Shown here: positions 26,489-34,959 of the stretch, piece by piece
Numbering within the stretch: the stretch's first letter is position 1
How the letters are laid out: every line of letters begins with the position of its first letter
DNA from: JBGAPI01 sp044221335
GTDB taxonomy: Bacteria > Pseudomonadota > Gammaproteobacteria > Xanthomonadales > Ahniellaceae
Reading direction: 5' to 3'
Assembly: GCA_044221335.1 (NCBI GenBank)
Contig: JBGAPI010000032.1
Span: 1-60,972 of the forward strand
Length of the DNA: 60,972 nucleotides
Notes under the pieces: generated by a model
Databases searched by the model: none
The model's input: the letters and a program-made list of their open reading frames with translations, nothing else
What the model was told of the DNA's origin: nothing
Made by a program: the position numbers and the translations under genes

Positions 26489-26521
26489 CCCCTGGCCGCC
26501 GGCTGGACCGGCTTCCAGGGG
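26489..26521. terminator. Hairpin between convergent genes
   Basis: CCCCTGG (26489-26495) pairs with CCAGGGG (26515-26521), with some further pairing inside, between the ends of the PilZ and PHA-system genes. No T tract follows on either strand, so terminator function is uncertain. Confidence 0.35.
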
Positions 26522-26527
26522 GCATGC

Positions 26528-26803
26528 TCAGCTGAATTCCGCGTCGAGGTGCTTCCTGATCTCGTCCTCGATCGCCGACTTGATCGGCAGCATCAGGAAA
26601 CTGATGTCGGCCTTGACCCGGACCTCGGACTTGGTCAGCGCGATGTGGCCGTCGACACCCGCGCGTGAGAAATCCAGCGTGTTCTCGGTCCATCCGTAGT
26701 CGATCGAGAAGCGTTTGGCGATGCCCTTGGCGATCCGCTCGATCGACGCCCGGGCTTCGGTCAGCGGTCGCTTGTGCTTGCGGGTGATCAGGATCGTCGG
26801 CAT
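26528..26803 (-). CDS. Polyhydroxyalkanoic acid system family protein
   Basis: A 91-residue protein (MPTILITRKHKRPLTEARAS) fitting the small PHA-granule-region family often found near PHA genes. The pattern RIAKGIAKRFSIDYGWTEN and the C-terminal DEIRKHLDAEFS are typical. Its role is not well defined. The open frame extends upstream but the ATG at 26803 gives the family start. It is divergent from the cupredoxin gene. Confidence 0.8.
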   Translation of the reverse strand: MPTILITRKHKRPLTEARASIERIAKGIAKRFSIDYGWTENTLDFSRAGVDGHIALTKSEVRVKADISFLMLPIKSAIEDEIRKHLDAEFS

Positions 26804-26895
26804 GGCGCTAGTCTTGGCAGTGGCGCGGTGGTGGTGGATCATGCCAGAAGGCCGTTGCGACGGGCGCTCCGCCCGCCGCCTTGCGAGGGAAGCGG

Positions 26896-27570
26896 ATGAA
26901 TCGGCAATCAGGATGGGTGCTGGCTGTACTCGGGCTCGTGGCGACACCGGCATCCGCGTTCGACCTCAACGGAAAGATCGAGATCTACACCGGCGGACAG
27001 GCGCTCCGCGCCTCGGAAGCGCAGGAGGCGATCGTCTACTTCCGGCCGAAGGCGGCGACGGCGTTCAAGCCGTTGCCGGAGCCGGCGCAGATGGTGACCC
27101 GGCGCAAGGATTTCGTGCCCCACATCCTGCCGATCACGGTCGGCTCCTCGGTGCAGTTCCCGAACGAGGACCCGATCCTGCACAACGCCTTCTCGACCTC
27201 CAAGGACAACGCGTTCGACACCGGCGTCTACGGCCAGGGGGCGGGCGCCAGCTATACCTTCAACCACACCGGACTGGTGCGGGTCTACTGCAACGTCCAC
27301 CACTCGATGTTCGGCTACGTGGTGGTGCTGGACACGCCGTTCTACACCCGCCCCGGCGCCGATGGTCGCTACACGCTGACCGGCATCCCCGCCGGCGAGG
27401 GCGAGCTGGTCGTTTTCCACGATCGCGGCGATCCCTGGCGCAAGCGGATGTCGCTCGACGCCAACCAGGACATCGACGTGCGCCTCGACCTGGATCGCCG
27501 CATCGTCCCCACCCACATGAACAAGTTCGGACAGCCCTACCGGCCGGGAACCAATGCAAACCCCTACTGA
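26896..27570 (+). CDS. Secreted cupredoxin-domain protein (methylamine-utilisation-like)
   Basis: A 224-residue exported protein with a signal peptide ending near PASA-FDL (residue 21). The type 1 copper site is complete: His96 in ILHNAF, then Cys132, His135 and Met138 in YCNVHHSM. The C-terminal part (GRYTLTGIPAGEGELVVFHD) looks like a carboxypeptidase-regulatory beta-sandwich. It probably acts as a periplasmic electron carrier or copper-binding sensor partner. Its last 17 bases overlap the start of the receptor kinase, so the two are co-translated. The start follows GAGGGAAGCGG. Confidence 0.85.
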   Translation: MNRQSGWVLAVLGLVATPASAFDLNGKIEIYTGGQALRASEAQEAIVYFRPKAATAFKPLPEPAQMVTRRKDFVPHILPITVGSSVQFPNEDPILHNAFSTSKDNAFDTGVYGQGAGASYTFNHTGLVRVYCNVHHSMFGYVVVLDTPFYTRPGADGRYTLTGIPAGEGELVVFHDRGDPWRKRMSLDANQDIDVRLDLDRRIVPTHMNKFGQPYRPGTNANPY

Positions 27571-30283
27571 GTCCAGCGGTTTCCGCGTCCCGCTCGCCTG
27601 GCGCATCTTCCTGCTCTCCGCGACCCTGGTCGCCCTCACGGTCGGTCTGGCCGTCCTGGTCACCAAGAGCCGTGGCGAGGCGATCGCCGACGCCGCGATC
27701 AGCCGGTCGATGACGGCCAGCTCCGAGGTGCAGGGGCAGCTGGCGGAACGCCGCCTGGAAGAGGTCAAGCTGAAGGTCCAGGTGATCGGGCAGGACCCCA
27801 ACGTCGTCAAGTACGTCAGCGACGCGCAGGGCGGCGATCTCGGACTCGGCGGCGACAACGCGGCCGACCTGTCGTCGCTGGCCGACCTGATGCGGGAGCG
27901 CCAGCAGGACTACCACTTCGACCTCGGACTGCTGCTCAACGCCCGGGCCGACGTGCTGGTGCGCACCGACGAGACCGAGGCGCTGCAGCAGAACCTGTCC
28001 GGCGATCCCTTCGTGATGTCGGCGCTCAATCCGCCGCAGCCGATCGCCGGCTTCTGGCGGCAGGGCGCTAAGCTCTACCAGGCGGCGATCTTCCCGATGG
28101 AGCTCGATCGCCATCTCATCGGTTTCGTGATGGTCGGCATCGAGGTCAACAACGACCTGGCCGCGCGGATCGGCAAGGCCAGCGGCTCGGACATCGCCTT
28201 CCTGCTGCCGTCCGCGGACGCGGCGGCGATGGTCGGCTCCTCGCTCGACGCCGGCGTCGCCGAGGCGCTGGTGGCGAAGATCAGGGAACCGGCATCCGCG
28301 GTGACCGCGGCGGTGAAGGACGGCAAGCCGATCCAGCATCTCGACCTCGACTTCGCCGGACAGCGCTGGATCGGGGAACTGGCCCCGGTCGATGCCAACG
28401 GCGGTCCGCAGCTCGGCGCGGTGCTGCGCCTCACCTCGCGCGACAAGGCGGCCGGCGGCTTCCGTCAGATCCTCAACCTGGTGGCGCTGGTCGGCCTGGG
28501 CGCGTTGCTGTTCGCGCTGCCGCTGTCGCTGCTGCTGTCGCGGGCCAGCCTGGCGCCGCTCCGGCAGATGGCGCAGGCCGCCAAGGGCGCGGCAGCCGGC
28601 AATTTCCAGGTGCACATCGGCGTCGACGGCAACGACGAACTGGCCGAGCTTTCGCACGCCTTCGACTCGCTGCTGTCGGACCTGCGCGAGAAGAGCGACA
28701 TGGAAGGCTACGTCAACAACCTGTCGCGCTTCCTGCCCGAGCCGGGGCAGGAGGCGCCGGTGCCGAGCTTCGTCACCCAGCAGATCGGGGCGACGCCGGA
28801 ATCGACTCCGGTCCCGTCCGCGCCGGCGATCCGGCAACTGCCGATCCTGCGCGTCGCCCGCACCCTGGTCGGCATCGAGTTCCGCGACCTCATCAAGTCC
28901 TTCGACAGTGCCGACGTGGATCTCGCCATCGATCGCGCCGCCGGCCGCATCGAACGGCTGCAGGAGGTCGCCACCGCCATGGGAGGGGAGCTGCTGCTGT
29001 CCTCCGGCCAGCGGCTGCTGATCGGCTTCGACGGCGAGGACCGGCTGATCGCCGCGTTGCACCTGATCGAGACGGCGCTGCGCGAATACACCCATTGCGC
29101 CATCGGCCTCGCCGACGGCGAGATCGTGCAGGGCGCCCTGGTCCGCGCGGCACCGGGTACCCCGGTGGTCGCGGGCACCGCTGCCGCGCTGGTCGATCGC
29201 CTGCTGCTCGAAGCGCCGACCGGGCGGGCCTTGACCTCGCGAGCGGTCGGCGACGCCGCCAAGGCCTTCCTGGCGCCGTCCGCGCTGAAGGTCGCGCAGG
29301 GCATCGCCAGCGGCAAGCCGTTCTACGCGCTCGACGTCGAGTCGATGATCGGGCTGCCGCCCCCGCCCGAGGTCGAGCCGAGTGAACGCCAGACCACGCC
29401 GACGCCGCAGCCGAGCCCGGCCGCGACGCTGCCGCCGGTCATGCGTACGCCGACCGAACTCGCACCGGGCTCGCGGATGGGCGGGCGCTACGAGATCCTG
29501 TCGGTGCTCGGCGCCGGCGGCATGGGCGTGGTCTACAAGGCACGCGACCTGGAGCTCGACGACGTGGTCGCGTTGAAGATGCTGCGCGGTTCCGCGCTGC
29601 TCGACGCCGAGCAGCTGGAGCGGCTGAAGAGCGAGATCCGGCTGGCGCGGAAGATCACCCATCCGAACGTGCTCCGGACCTTCGACTTCGGCGACTACCA
29701 GGGACTGCCCTACATCTCGATGGAGTACGTGCGCGGCATGACGCTGCGCTACCTGCTGGCCCAGGCCGGTCGGCTTCCGTATTCCGCCGGCCTGCGCATC
29801 GCGCGCCAGCTCTGTGCCGGGCTCGCGGCGGCGCACGAGGTCGGTGTCGTCCATCGCGACATCAAGCCGGAAAACCTGATCCTGGAGCAGAACGGCAACG
29901 TCAAGCTGATGGACTTCGGCATCGCGCGGCCGGTGCGGCGCACCCAGGTGGGCCAGACCCAGCCGGGCATGTTCGTCGGGACGCCGGCCTATTCGGCGCC
30001 CGAGCAGCTGGCGGGCGAGGACGTCGACCAGCGCGCCGACATCTACTCGTCCGGCGTGCTGCTGTGCGAGGTCTTCAGCGGCAAGCTGCCGTTCTCCGGC
30101 AGCAACACGATGGAGATCTACCTCGCGCAGATGCAGCAGCAGCCGCTCAAGCCGTCGACCTTCTGGCCGGACATCCCGACTCGGCTGGAGCAGATCATCC
30201 TGAAGTCGATCGCGGTCAAGCGCGAGGAGCGCTACCAGAAGATTTCCGATCTGGCAGCGGATCTGTCGCAGCTGCGGGCGTAG
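27554..30283 (+). CDS. Membrane receptor Ser/Thr protein kinase with HAMP domain
   Basis: A 909-residue protein with an unusual order. Membrane segment 1 is at about 17-37, a large periplasmic sensor region runs to 305, membrane segment 2 spans 306-328 and a HAMP linker covers 329-382. A region resembling a class III cyclase fold (about 430-590, with FDGEDRLIAALHLIETAL and CAIGLADGEIVQGA) follows, then a Pro-rich linker and a C-terminal Hanks kinase (644-905). Kinase residues are complete: GAGGMG 653-658, Lys675, Glu694, HRD 767-769, Asn774, DFG 787-789 and APE 815-817, so it should be active. The cyclase-like part lacks obvious metal-binding aspartates. It overlaps the cupredoxin gene and lies near porin and FHA genes. 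Confidence 0.9.
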   Translation: MQTPTESSGFRVPLAWRIFLLSATLVALTVGLAVLVTKSRGEAIADAAISRSMTASSEVQGQLAERRLEEVKLKVQVIGQDPNVVKYVSDAQGGDLGLGGDNAADLSSLADLMRERQQDYHFDLGLLLNARADVLVRTDETEALQQNLSGDPFVMSALNPPQPIAGFWRQGAKLYQAAIFPMELDRHLIGFVMVGIEVNNDLAARIGKASGSDIAFLLPSADAAAMVGSSLDAGVAEALVAKIREPASAVTAAVKDGKPIQHLDLDFAGQRWIGELAPVDANGGPQLGAVLRLTSRDKAAGGFRQILNLVALVGLGALLFALPLSLLLSRASLAPLRQMAQAAKGAAAGNFQVHIGVDGNDELAELSHAFDSLLSDLREKSDMEGYVNNLSRFLPEPGQEAPVPSFVTQQIGATPESTPVPSAPAIRQLPILRVARTLVGIEFRDLIKSFDSADVDLAIDRAAGRIERLQEVATAMGGELLLSSGQRLLIGFDGEDRLIAALHLIETALREYTHCAIGLADGEIVQGALVRAAPGTPVVAGTAAALVDRLLLEAPTGRALTSRAVGDAAKAFLAPSALKVAQGIASGKPFYALDVESMIGLPPPPEVEPSERQTTPTPQPSPAATLPPVMRTPTELAPGSRMGGRYEILSVLGAGGMGVVYKARDLELDDVVALKMLRGSALLDAEQLERLKSEIRLARKITHPNVLRTFDFGDYQGLPYISMEYVRGMTLRYLLAQAGRLPYSAGLRIARQLCAGLAAAHEVGVVHRDIKPENLILEQNGNVKLMDFGIARPVRRTQVGQTQPGMFVGTPAYSAPEQLAGEDVDQRADIYSSGVLLCEVFSGKLPFSGSNTMEIYLAQMQQQPLKPSTFWPDIPTRLEQIILKSIAVKREERYQKISDLAADLSQLRA

Positions 30284-30408
30284 TCGCGCCGGGTCGGAGT
30301 GCTGTTCGCCGGGCGGCGGACGGCGCGGGGAGGGGCGTGGAGAGTGTCGTGTTCTGGCGAGGGTGAGCTCGACCGAGTGGCGTCGAGCCGGTCCCAGGGA
30401 GTGCTTCG

Positions 30409-31506
30409 ATGGATGGAATGAAACCCGCTTCTGGTCGGCTGGCCGTGTCGCTGATGACGTTCCTGCTCGCGGGAAGCGCAATGGCCGCCGATCCCCTCGA
30501 CACTCCGGCGGACGAGGCCGCTCCGGCGGCGCCCTGGAGCGTGTTCGGCGATGTCCTGCTGCGCTCCGATCAGGTGCACAACCTGCCCGGGCGCGATCCG
30601 GTCGACCGGCTGCGTGCGCGGACCCATCTCGGCGTGCGCTTTGCGAACGAGACCGTCGAGTTCGCCGTCGCGGTCGCCGGCAACCAGGGCGACGACAGCA
30701 ATCGCGACAATCGCCGCAACAACGACAATTCGGCGAGTGACAGCTTCGACCTCGACCAGGCCTACCTGCGCTGGCAAGCCAGCCCGGAAACGTCGCTGCT
30801 GCTCGGCAAGGCGGAACTGCCGCTGTCGCTGACGCCGGCGGTGTGGGATGCCGACCTTCGCCCGATCGGAGCCTCGGTCACCTGGTCGCACCCGGTCTCG
30901 GACTTCGATCGCGTCAGTGCCGTCGGCGGCTACTTCGCCGGCGATCACCTGTACGGCGACGACACCCGCTTCGCCGCGGCGCAGATCGGCTGGCATCACG
31001 GCGAGGGCGGACCGGGCGCCCTCGAGCTGCTGCTGGGCTGGATCGACTTCCAGCAGACCGGCGACCTCGCCGCCGAGGGCCTGTCGCGGACCAACCGGCG
31101 CGTCGGCAGCCGCCTCGTCAGCGACTACCGCCTGCTCGACGGCCAGGTCGGCTGGCGCCACAACGACGCGCGCTGGCCGATCGACCTGCGCCTCGATCTG
31201 GTGCGCAATCTCGGCGCCGACAACGCGAACGACGGCGTGCGCGGCAGCGTCGTGGTCGGCGATCGGCGCCATGCCGGCGGGATGGAATTCGGGCTCGCGA
31301 TGCAGCGCCTGCAGCGCGACGCCGTCCTGGCCGCCTTCAACGAGGACGACTGGTGGTTCCACTCGTTCTCGCGCGGCACCATGCCGTGGTTCGGCTACGG
31401 ATTCTCCGAGCACTGGAACCTGCGGATCGCCGGCTTCTTCGAGCGCCGCGACGACCAGGAGCCGACCATCGTGCGGGCCCTGGTCGATGTTCGCGGGCAG
31501 TGGTGA
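30409..31506 (+). CDS. Outer-membrane porin-like beta-barrel protein
   Basis: A 365-residue protein with a signal peptide ending AGSAMA-ADP (about residue 26). Alternating hydrophobic strands such as FAVAVAGNQGDD, LELLLGWIDFQQ and WNLRIAGFFERRDD, and a C-terminal VRALVDVRGQW with an aromatic last residue, fit a 14-16-strand outer-membrane barrel. It resembles putative porins of unknown substrate. It follows the kinase gene by 125 bases. Confidence 0.75.
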   Translation: MDGMKPASGRLAVSLMTFLLAGSAMAADPLDTPADEAAPAAPWSVFGDVLLRSDQVHNLPGRDPVDRLRARTHLGVRFANETVEFAVAVAGNQGDDSNRDNRRNNDNSASDSFDLDQAYLRWQASPETSLLLGKAELPLSLTPAVWDADLRPIGASVTWSHPVSDFDRVSAVGGYFAGDHLYGDDTRFAAAQIGWHHGEGGPGALELLLGWIDFQQTGDLAAEGLSRTNRRVGSRLVSDYRLLDGQVGWRHNDARWPIDLRLDLVRNLGADNANDGVRGSVVVGDRRHAGGMEFGLAMQRLQRDAVLAAFNEDDWWFHSFSRGTMPWFGYGFSEHWNLRIAGFFERRDDQEPTIVRALVDVRGQW

Positions 31507-31562
31507 CGATCGTTTCCGAATGTCATCCCGTTTCGCGAATGGCAATGCAAATGCCGGGCAGG

Positions 31563-31591
31563 CTGGCACATTTTCGGCAACCTGCTAGAGT
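31563..31591 (+). promoter_or_regulatory. Possible sigma-70 promoter for the FHA gene
   Basis: CTGGCA (31563-31568) and TAGAGT (31586-31591) are 17 bases apart, each matching the consensus in four of six positions. A TGGCAC with GG-N10-GC spacing at 31564-31578 also resembles a sigma-54 site, but its -12 box is poor. Confidence 0.4.
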
Positions 31592-31620
31592 TCGACCGGG
31601 GTCATGAGTCGGGAGCCGCA

Positions 31621-32562
31621 GTGCGACTGAGCTTTCCACAAGCCGAGCACAAGGATGTGGTCGTCCATACGGGCGAAATCCGCATCGGTTCAGACTCCGA
31701 CAACGATGTGGTGCTGGTGGCGTCGAGTATCGCGCCGCGCCACGCCCGTCTCCTGATCGATCGCCGCGGCTACCTGCTGTTCGTCGAGCGCGACGCGCGG
31801 GTGCACGTCAACGGGCGGCCGGTGAAGGAATTCGCGATCCTGCGTCTTGGCGACCTCGTCAGCATCGACTCGGTCAACATGCAGGTGAAGCCCGACGCCG
31901 ACGCGTCGATTCGTGCGCCGGCCGACCATACCCTGGTCGCCAACAACCAGGCCGAGCGTCCGCCGAAGGTCGCGCTGCGCGCGGTGCAGGGCCCTTTGTT
32001 CGGTCGGGCGATCCCGATCCGCAACAAGCTGACCGTCGGCAAGGGCGATGGTTGCGATCTGGTGCTCGACGACCCGGCGGTCGGCGCCCACCACGCCACC
32101 ATCGAGTACCTCGACAACGCGGTGCTGCTGCGCGGCACCGCCGACACCCAGGTCAACGGCGTGCCAGTGCGGGATGCCGTGCTCCATCCCGGCGACCAGA
32201 TCGCTTTCGATCGCAATCGCTTCCTGCTGGAGGCGCCCGGATTGCCGGTGCGTCCGGTCGAGTCGGCCCAGGTCGCCCAGGTCGCGCATTCCGGTCCCAC
32301 CGTCCAGGTGACCCAGACCATGCGGGCCATCCGGCTGGAGCCGTCGGCCCAGGCGGCTCCTGCCGCGCCGCCCGTCCCGGTGCCGATTCCGATGGCGGAT
32401 CATGACGCGGCCCCGGCCGACCTGCCGACGTCCGCTTCGGGCCAGGGCGACGATGCCGAGGAACAGGGGCAGGGGCCGTGGCGCCTGATCGCCGCGGCCA
32501 TCCTGATCGCGCTCGGAATCGCCCTGCTCCTGCTTGGCGGCATTCCCGGCGTCTCGCGTTAA
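31621..32562 (+). CDS. Double FHA-domain membrane protein
   Basis: A 313-residue protein starting at GTG. Two forkhead-associated domains are seen: residues about 18-90 (RIGSDSDNDVVL, SSIAPRHARL) and 120-205 (LTVGKGDGCDLVLDDP, VGAHHATI). Both keep the Gly/Ser/His residues for phosphothreonine binding. A Pro/Ala-rich linker precedes one membrane segment (288-307) at the C-terminus, so the FHA domains face the cytosol. It is a good candidate reader of the kinase 1.3 kb upstream. TTG or ATG starts are not better placed. Confidence 0.88.
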   Translation: MRLSFPQAEHKDVVVHTGEIRIGSDSDNDVVLVASSIAPRHARLLIDRRGYLLFVERDARVHVNGRPVKEFAILRLGDLVSIDSVNMQVKPDADASIRAPADHTLVANNQAERPPKVALRAVQGPLFGRAIPIRNKLTVGKGDGCDLVLDDPAVGAHHATIEYLDNAVLLRGTADTQVNGVPVRDAVLHPGDQIAFDRNRFLLEAPGLPVRPVESAQVAQVAHSGPTVQVTQTMRAIRLEPSAQAAPAAPPVPVPIPMADHDAAPADLPTSASGQGDDAEEQGQGPWRLIAAAILIALGIALLLLGGIPGVSR

Positions 32563-32641
32563 GGTTTGGCGGCATTCACGCTTCGGACCGAACGCTCGTA
32601 TAAGATTCCCGGCTGATCTGTCCTTCGGCGGGAGTCTTCCA

Positions 32642-33028
32642 TTGAAATCGTTCCTGTTCGGCGCGGGCCTCGCCCTCGTCGGCGTCAGTGCCGCGCATGC
32701 GGCGTGTGATATCCACACGTCCACCATCGCCGGCACCGTGACCCGTGGCAATGCGCCGGCGGCCGATGTGCCTGTCACCGTCGACTTCCGCGAGAAGCTG
32801 GCCGGCGAAGTGACCGTCCTCGGCCAGACTGACGCCGACGGCAACTTCAGCATCGACGTCGACTACAGCAGCTACAACGGCAAGACGGTGCTGGGCAAGG
32901 AGCGCTGCGACTTCGAGCTCGAGGAACTGACGGTGAGCGCCGAGAAGAGCGGCAAGGGCAAGGCCAAGGCTACGGTGAACCTCAAGGGCGATCGCCAGGA
33001 AGGCCCGGTCCGCCTCGACCTCAAGTAG
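32642..33028 (+). CDS. Small secreted protein with DUF/Ig-like fold
   Basis: From a TTG at 32642 the product has 128 residues and a signal peptide ending SAAHA-ACD. The mature part (STIAGTVTRGNAPAADVPVT, TDADGNFSIDVDY) looks like a carboxypeptidase-regulatory beta-sandwich, with two cysteines that may pair. A GGGAG site lies before TTG. An in-frame ATG at 32534 overlaps the FHA gene and would put charged residues before the signal, so TTG is preferred. A TATAAG box at 32599-32604 may belong to a promoter. Confidence 0.65.
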   Translation: MKSFLFGAGLALVGVSAAHAACDIHTSTIAGTVTRGNAPAADVPVTVDFREKLAGEVTVLGQTDADGNFSIDVDYSSYNGKTVLGKERCDFELEELTVSAEKSGKGKAKATVNLKGDRQEGPVRLDLK

Positions 33029-33387
33029 ATGCGACGGTAGGAGCCTCCAGCGCTTCCATGCCGAGCCGAGGCCGACGGTAGACGAAGCGGCTGTGCCAGC
33101 CCCCTTCGGTCACGGGAGCGGCCAGGTGCGCTGCACCGGGCCAGGGCCGTGGGCGCGAGACACCCTGTTCGACCGCCGGACCCAGGGGCTCCATCAACCG
33201 TCAAGTCCGGCGGAAGCGGCGTGAGCCGCGATGCGCTTGCGGGTGGGGCGCCAGCGCCGATCGCCGGACTCCCTCGCTCCGCTCCGGGCTTGTGCCCGTC
33301 CCGCATCGCGACTCGCGTCGCTCCCGCGAGCCTGCGCTCCGGTAGCATCCGCGCCCTGATTCGACACCGGTCGAAGCCAACGGGACG
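33029..33387. repeat. Gap containing a dispersed repeat copy
   Basis: No gene was recognised in this 359-base stretch. Bases 33286-33327 match 58748-58789 at 36 of 42 positions (core GACTCGCGTCGCTCCCGC), indicating a dispersed REP-like repeat. GGTAGGAGC near 33036 resembles the REP head seen near 58.8 kb. Confidence 0.55.
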
Positions 33388-34389
33388 ATGCGCATGACTC
33401 TTCCTCAAGACTTCCGCTGCTTCCGCATCCACTCGGACGGCCGCTCGCAACGCGCCGGGATCGAGCACCTGACGCTCGACGCACTGTCGCCCGGCGACGT
33501 GGTGATCAAGACCGCCTACTCGTCGATCAACTACAAGGATGCGCTCGCCGGCAGCGGCCAGGGCAAGATCCTCCGGCAGTTCCCGCTGAACGCCGGCATC
33601 GATGTCGCCGGCCACGTGGTTCGCTCCACCGCGCCGCGGTTCCGCGAGGGCGATGCGGTGCTGGTCACCGGCTGTGGGCTGTCGGAAACGCGCGACGGTG
33701 GCTATTCCGAGTACGCGCGGCTGGAATCGCGCTGGGTGGTGCCGCTGCCGAGCGGCCTGACGCTACGCGAGGCGATGGTCCTCGGGACCGCCGGCTTCAC
33801 CGCCGCGCTGTCGTTGTACCGCATGCAGCAGAACGGCCAGACGCCGGATCTCGGTCCGGTGGTGGTGACCGGCGCGAGCGGCGGCGTCGGCAGCATCGCG
33901 ATCGACCTCTTCACCCGCGCCGGCTACACCGTGCATGCGATCAGCGGCAAGCCCGAGCAGTTCGACTGGCTGCAGCAGCTCGGGGCGAAACAGTGCATCG
34001 CGCGCGAGAACCTGCACTGGGGCCAGCGGCCGCTGGAGACCGCGACCTGGGCCGGCGCGGTGGACAACATCGGCGGCGACATGCTCGCCGGCCTGACCCG
34101 CGTCGTGTCGCCCTACGGCAACATCGCGGTCTGCGGACTGGCCGGCAGCCCGGCGCTCGCGACCACCGTGATGCCTTTCATCATCCGCGGCGTCAGCGTG
34201 CTCGGCATCGCCTCGGCCGGAACGGCCTATCCGATCCGCGAACTGCTCTGGCAGCATCTGGCGAGCGACTGGAAACCCGCGCATCTCGACGCGATCGCGC
34301 GGGCCGAAGTCGGTCTTGCCGATCTTTCCGGGGTGTTCGACCGGATGCTTGCGGGCGGCTCCCTAGGACGGACTGTGGTGAAGTTTTAA
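33388..34389 (+). CDS. YhdH/AcuI-type zinc-independent alcohol dehydrogenase family reductase
   Basis: A 333-residue MDR-superfamily oxidoreductase. The signatures SSINYKDALAGSGQGKILR and the NADPH-binding GASGGVGSIAIDLFTRAGY match the YhdH/YhfP group, whose characterised member AcuI reduces acryloyl-CoA. Zinc ligands of classical alcohol dehydrogenases are missing. The exact substrate is unknown. The ATG at 33394 is an alternative two codons in. It ends 74 bases before pilH. Confidence 0.9.
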   Translation: MRMTLPQDFRCFRIHSDGRSQRAGIEHLTLDALSPGDVVIKTAYSSINYKDALAGSGQGKILRQFPLNAGIDVAGHVVRSTAPRFREGDAVLVTGCGLSETRDGGYSEYARLESRWVVPLPSGLTLREAMVLGTAGFTAALSLYRMQQNGQTPDLGPVVVTGASGGVGSIAIDLFTRAGYTVHAISGKPEQFDWLQQLGAKQCIARENLHWGQRPLETATWAGAVDNIGGDMLAGLTRVVSPYGNIAVCGLAGSPALATTVMPFIIRGVSVLGIASAGTAYPIRELLWQHLASDWKPAHLDAIARAEVGLADLSGVFDRMLAGGSLGRTVVKF

Positions 34390-34463
34390 ACCAGCCGTGG
34401 CGGTCGCTGCGCCGCGCGACAGTTCAGCTACACTCGTCCCACGACTTACGGAGAAGATTCCCC

Positions 34464-34829
34464 ATGGCGCGCGTCCTGATCGTCGACGACTCCCCCTCGC
34501 AGCTGCTCGGACTGCAACGCATCGTCGAGAAGCTCGGTCACCAGGTGATCACCGCCGAGGACGGAGCCGCGGGCGTGCAGGTCGCCAAGCGCGAGATCCC
34601 GGATCTCGTGCTGATGGACGTCGTGATGCCGAACCTCAACGGGTTCCAGGCGACCCGTCAGATCAGCAAGGACCCGTCGACGTCGCACATCCCGGTGATC
34701 CTCGTGACCACCAAGGACCAGGAGACCGACAAGGTCTGGGGCATGCGCCAGGGAGCCAAGGCCTACATCACGAAGCCGGTCGACGAGGCCGCGCTGGTGA
34801 AGACGATCAAGGACCTGATCGGCGGTTGA
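34464..34829 (+). CDS. pilH: Twitching-motility response regulator PilH
   Basis: A 121-residue stand-alone receiver domain. The acidic pair is in ILVDDSPS-like LIVDDSPSQ (Asp9-Asp10), the phosphorylated aspartate is in LVLMDVVMPNLNGF, and Lys105 is in ITKPVD. The TTKDQETDKVWGMRQGAKAY stretch is close to Pseudomonas PilH, which controls the retraction side of type IV pili. No pilG, pilI or chpA lies in the window. A GGAGAAGATT site precedes the ATG. Confidence 0.88.
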   Translation: MARVLIVDDSPSQLLGLQRIVEKLGHQVITAEDGAAGVQVAKREIPDLVLMDVVMPNLNGFQATRQISKDPSTSHIPVILVTTKDQETDKVWGMRQGAKAYITKPVDEAALVKTIKDLIGG

Positions 34830-34959
34830 TGGGACGAACGCTGCGCGCTCGTCCCCAATTCAACGCTGTCGGCAATGCGATGTTGCCGCGAGAGTGGTCA
34901 GTCAGGATGGAGTTCAGGGCGTCGGGGTTCGCGGCGCCCTTTCATTTTCCGGAAGGTTT

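Noticed and set aside
27260..30481. Minus-strand open frame of 1073 residues opposite the kinase gene
   Set aside because: It is a codon-bias shadow; the plus frame contains an intact kinase domain.
31564..31579. Sigma-54 promoter before the FHA gene
   Set aside because: TGGCAC and GG-N10-GC spacing are present, but the -12 element is CGGCA instead of TTGCA, and a sigma-70 pair with 17-base spacing overlaps it.
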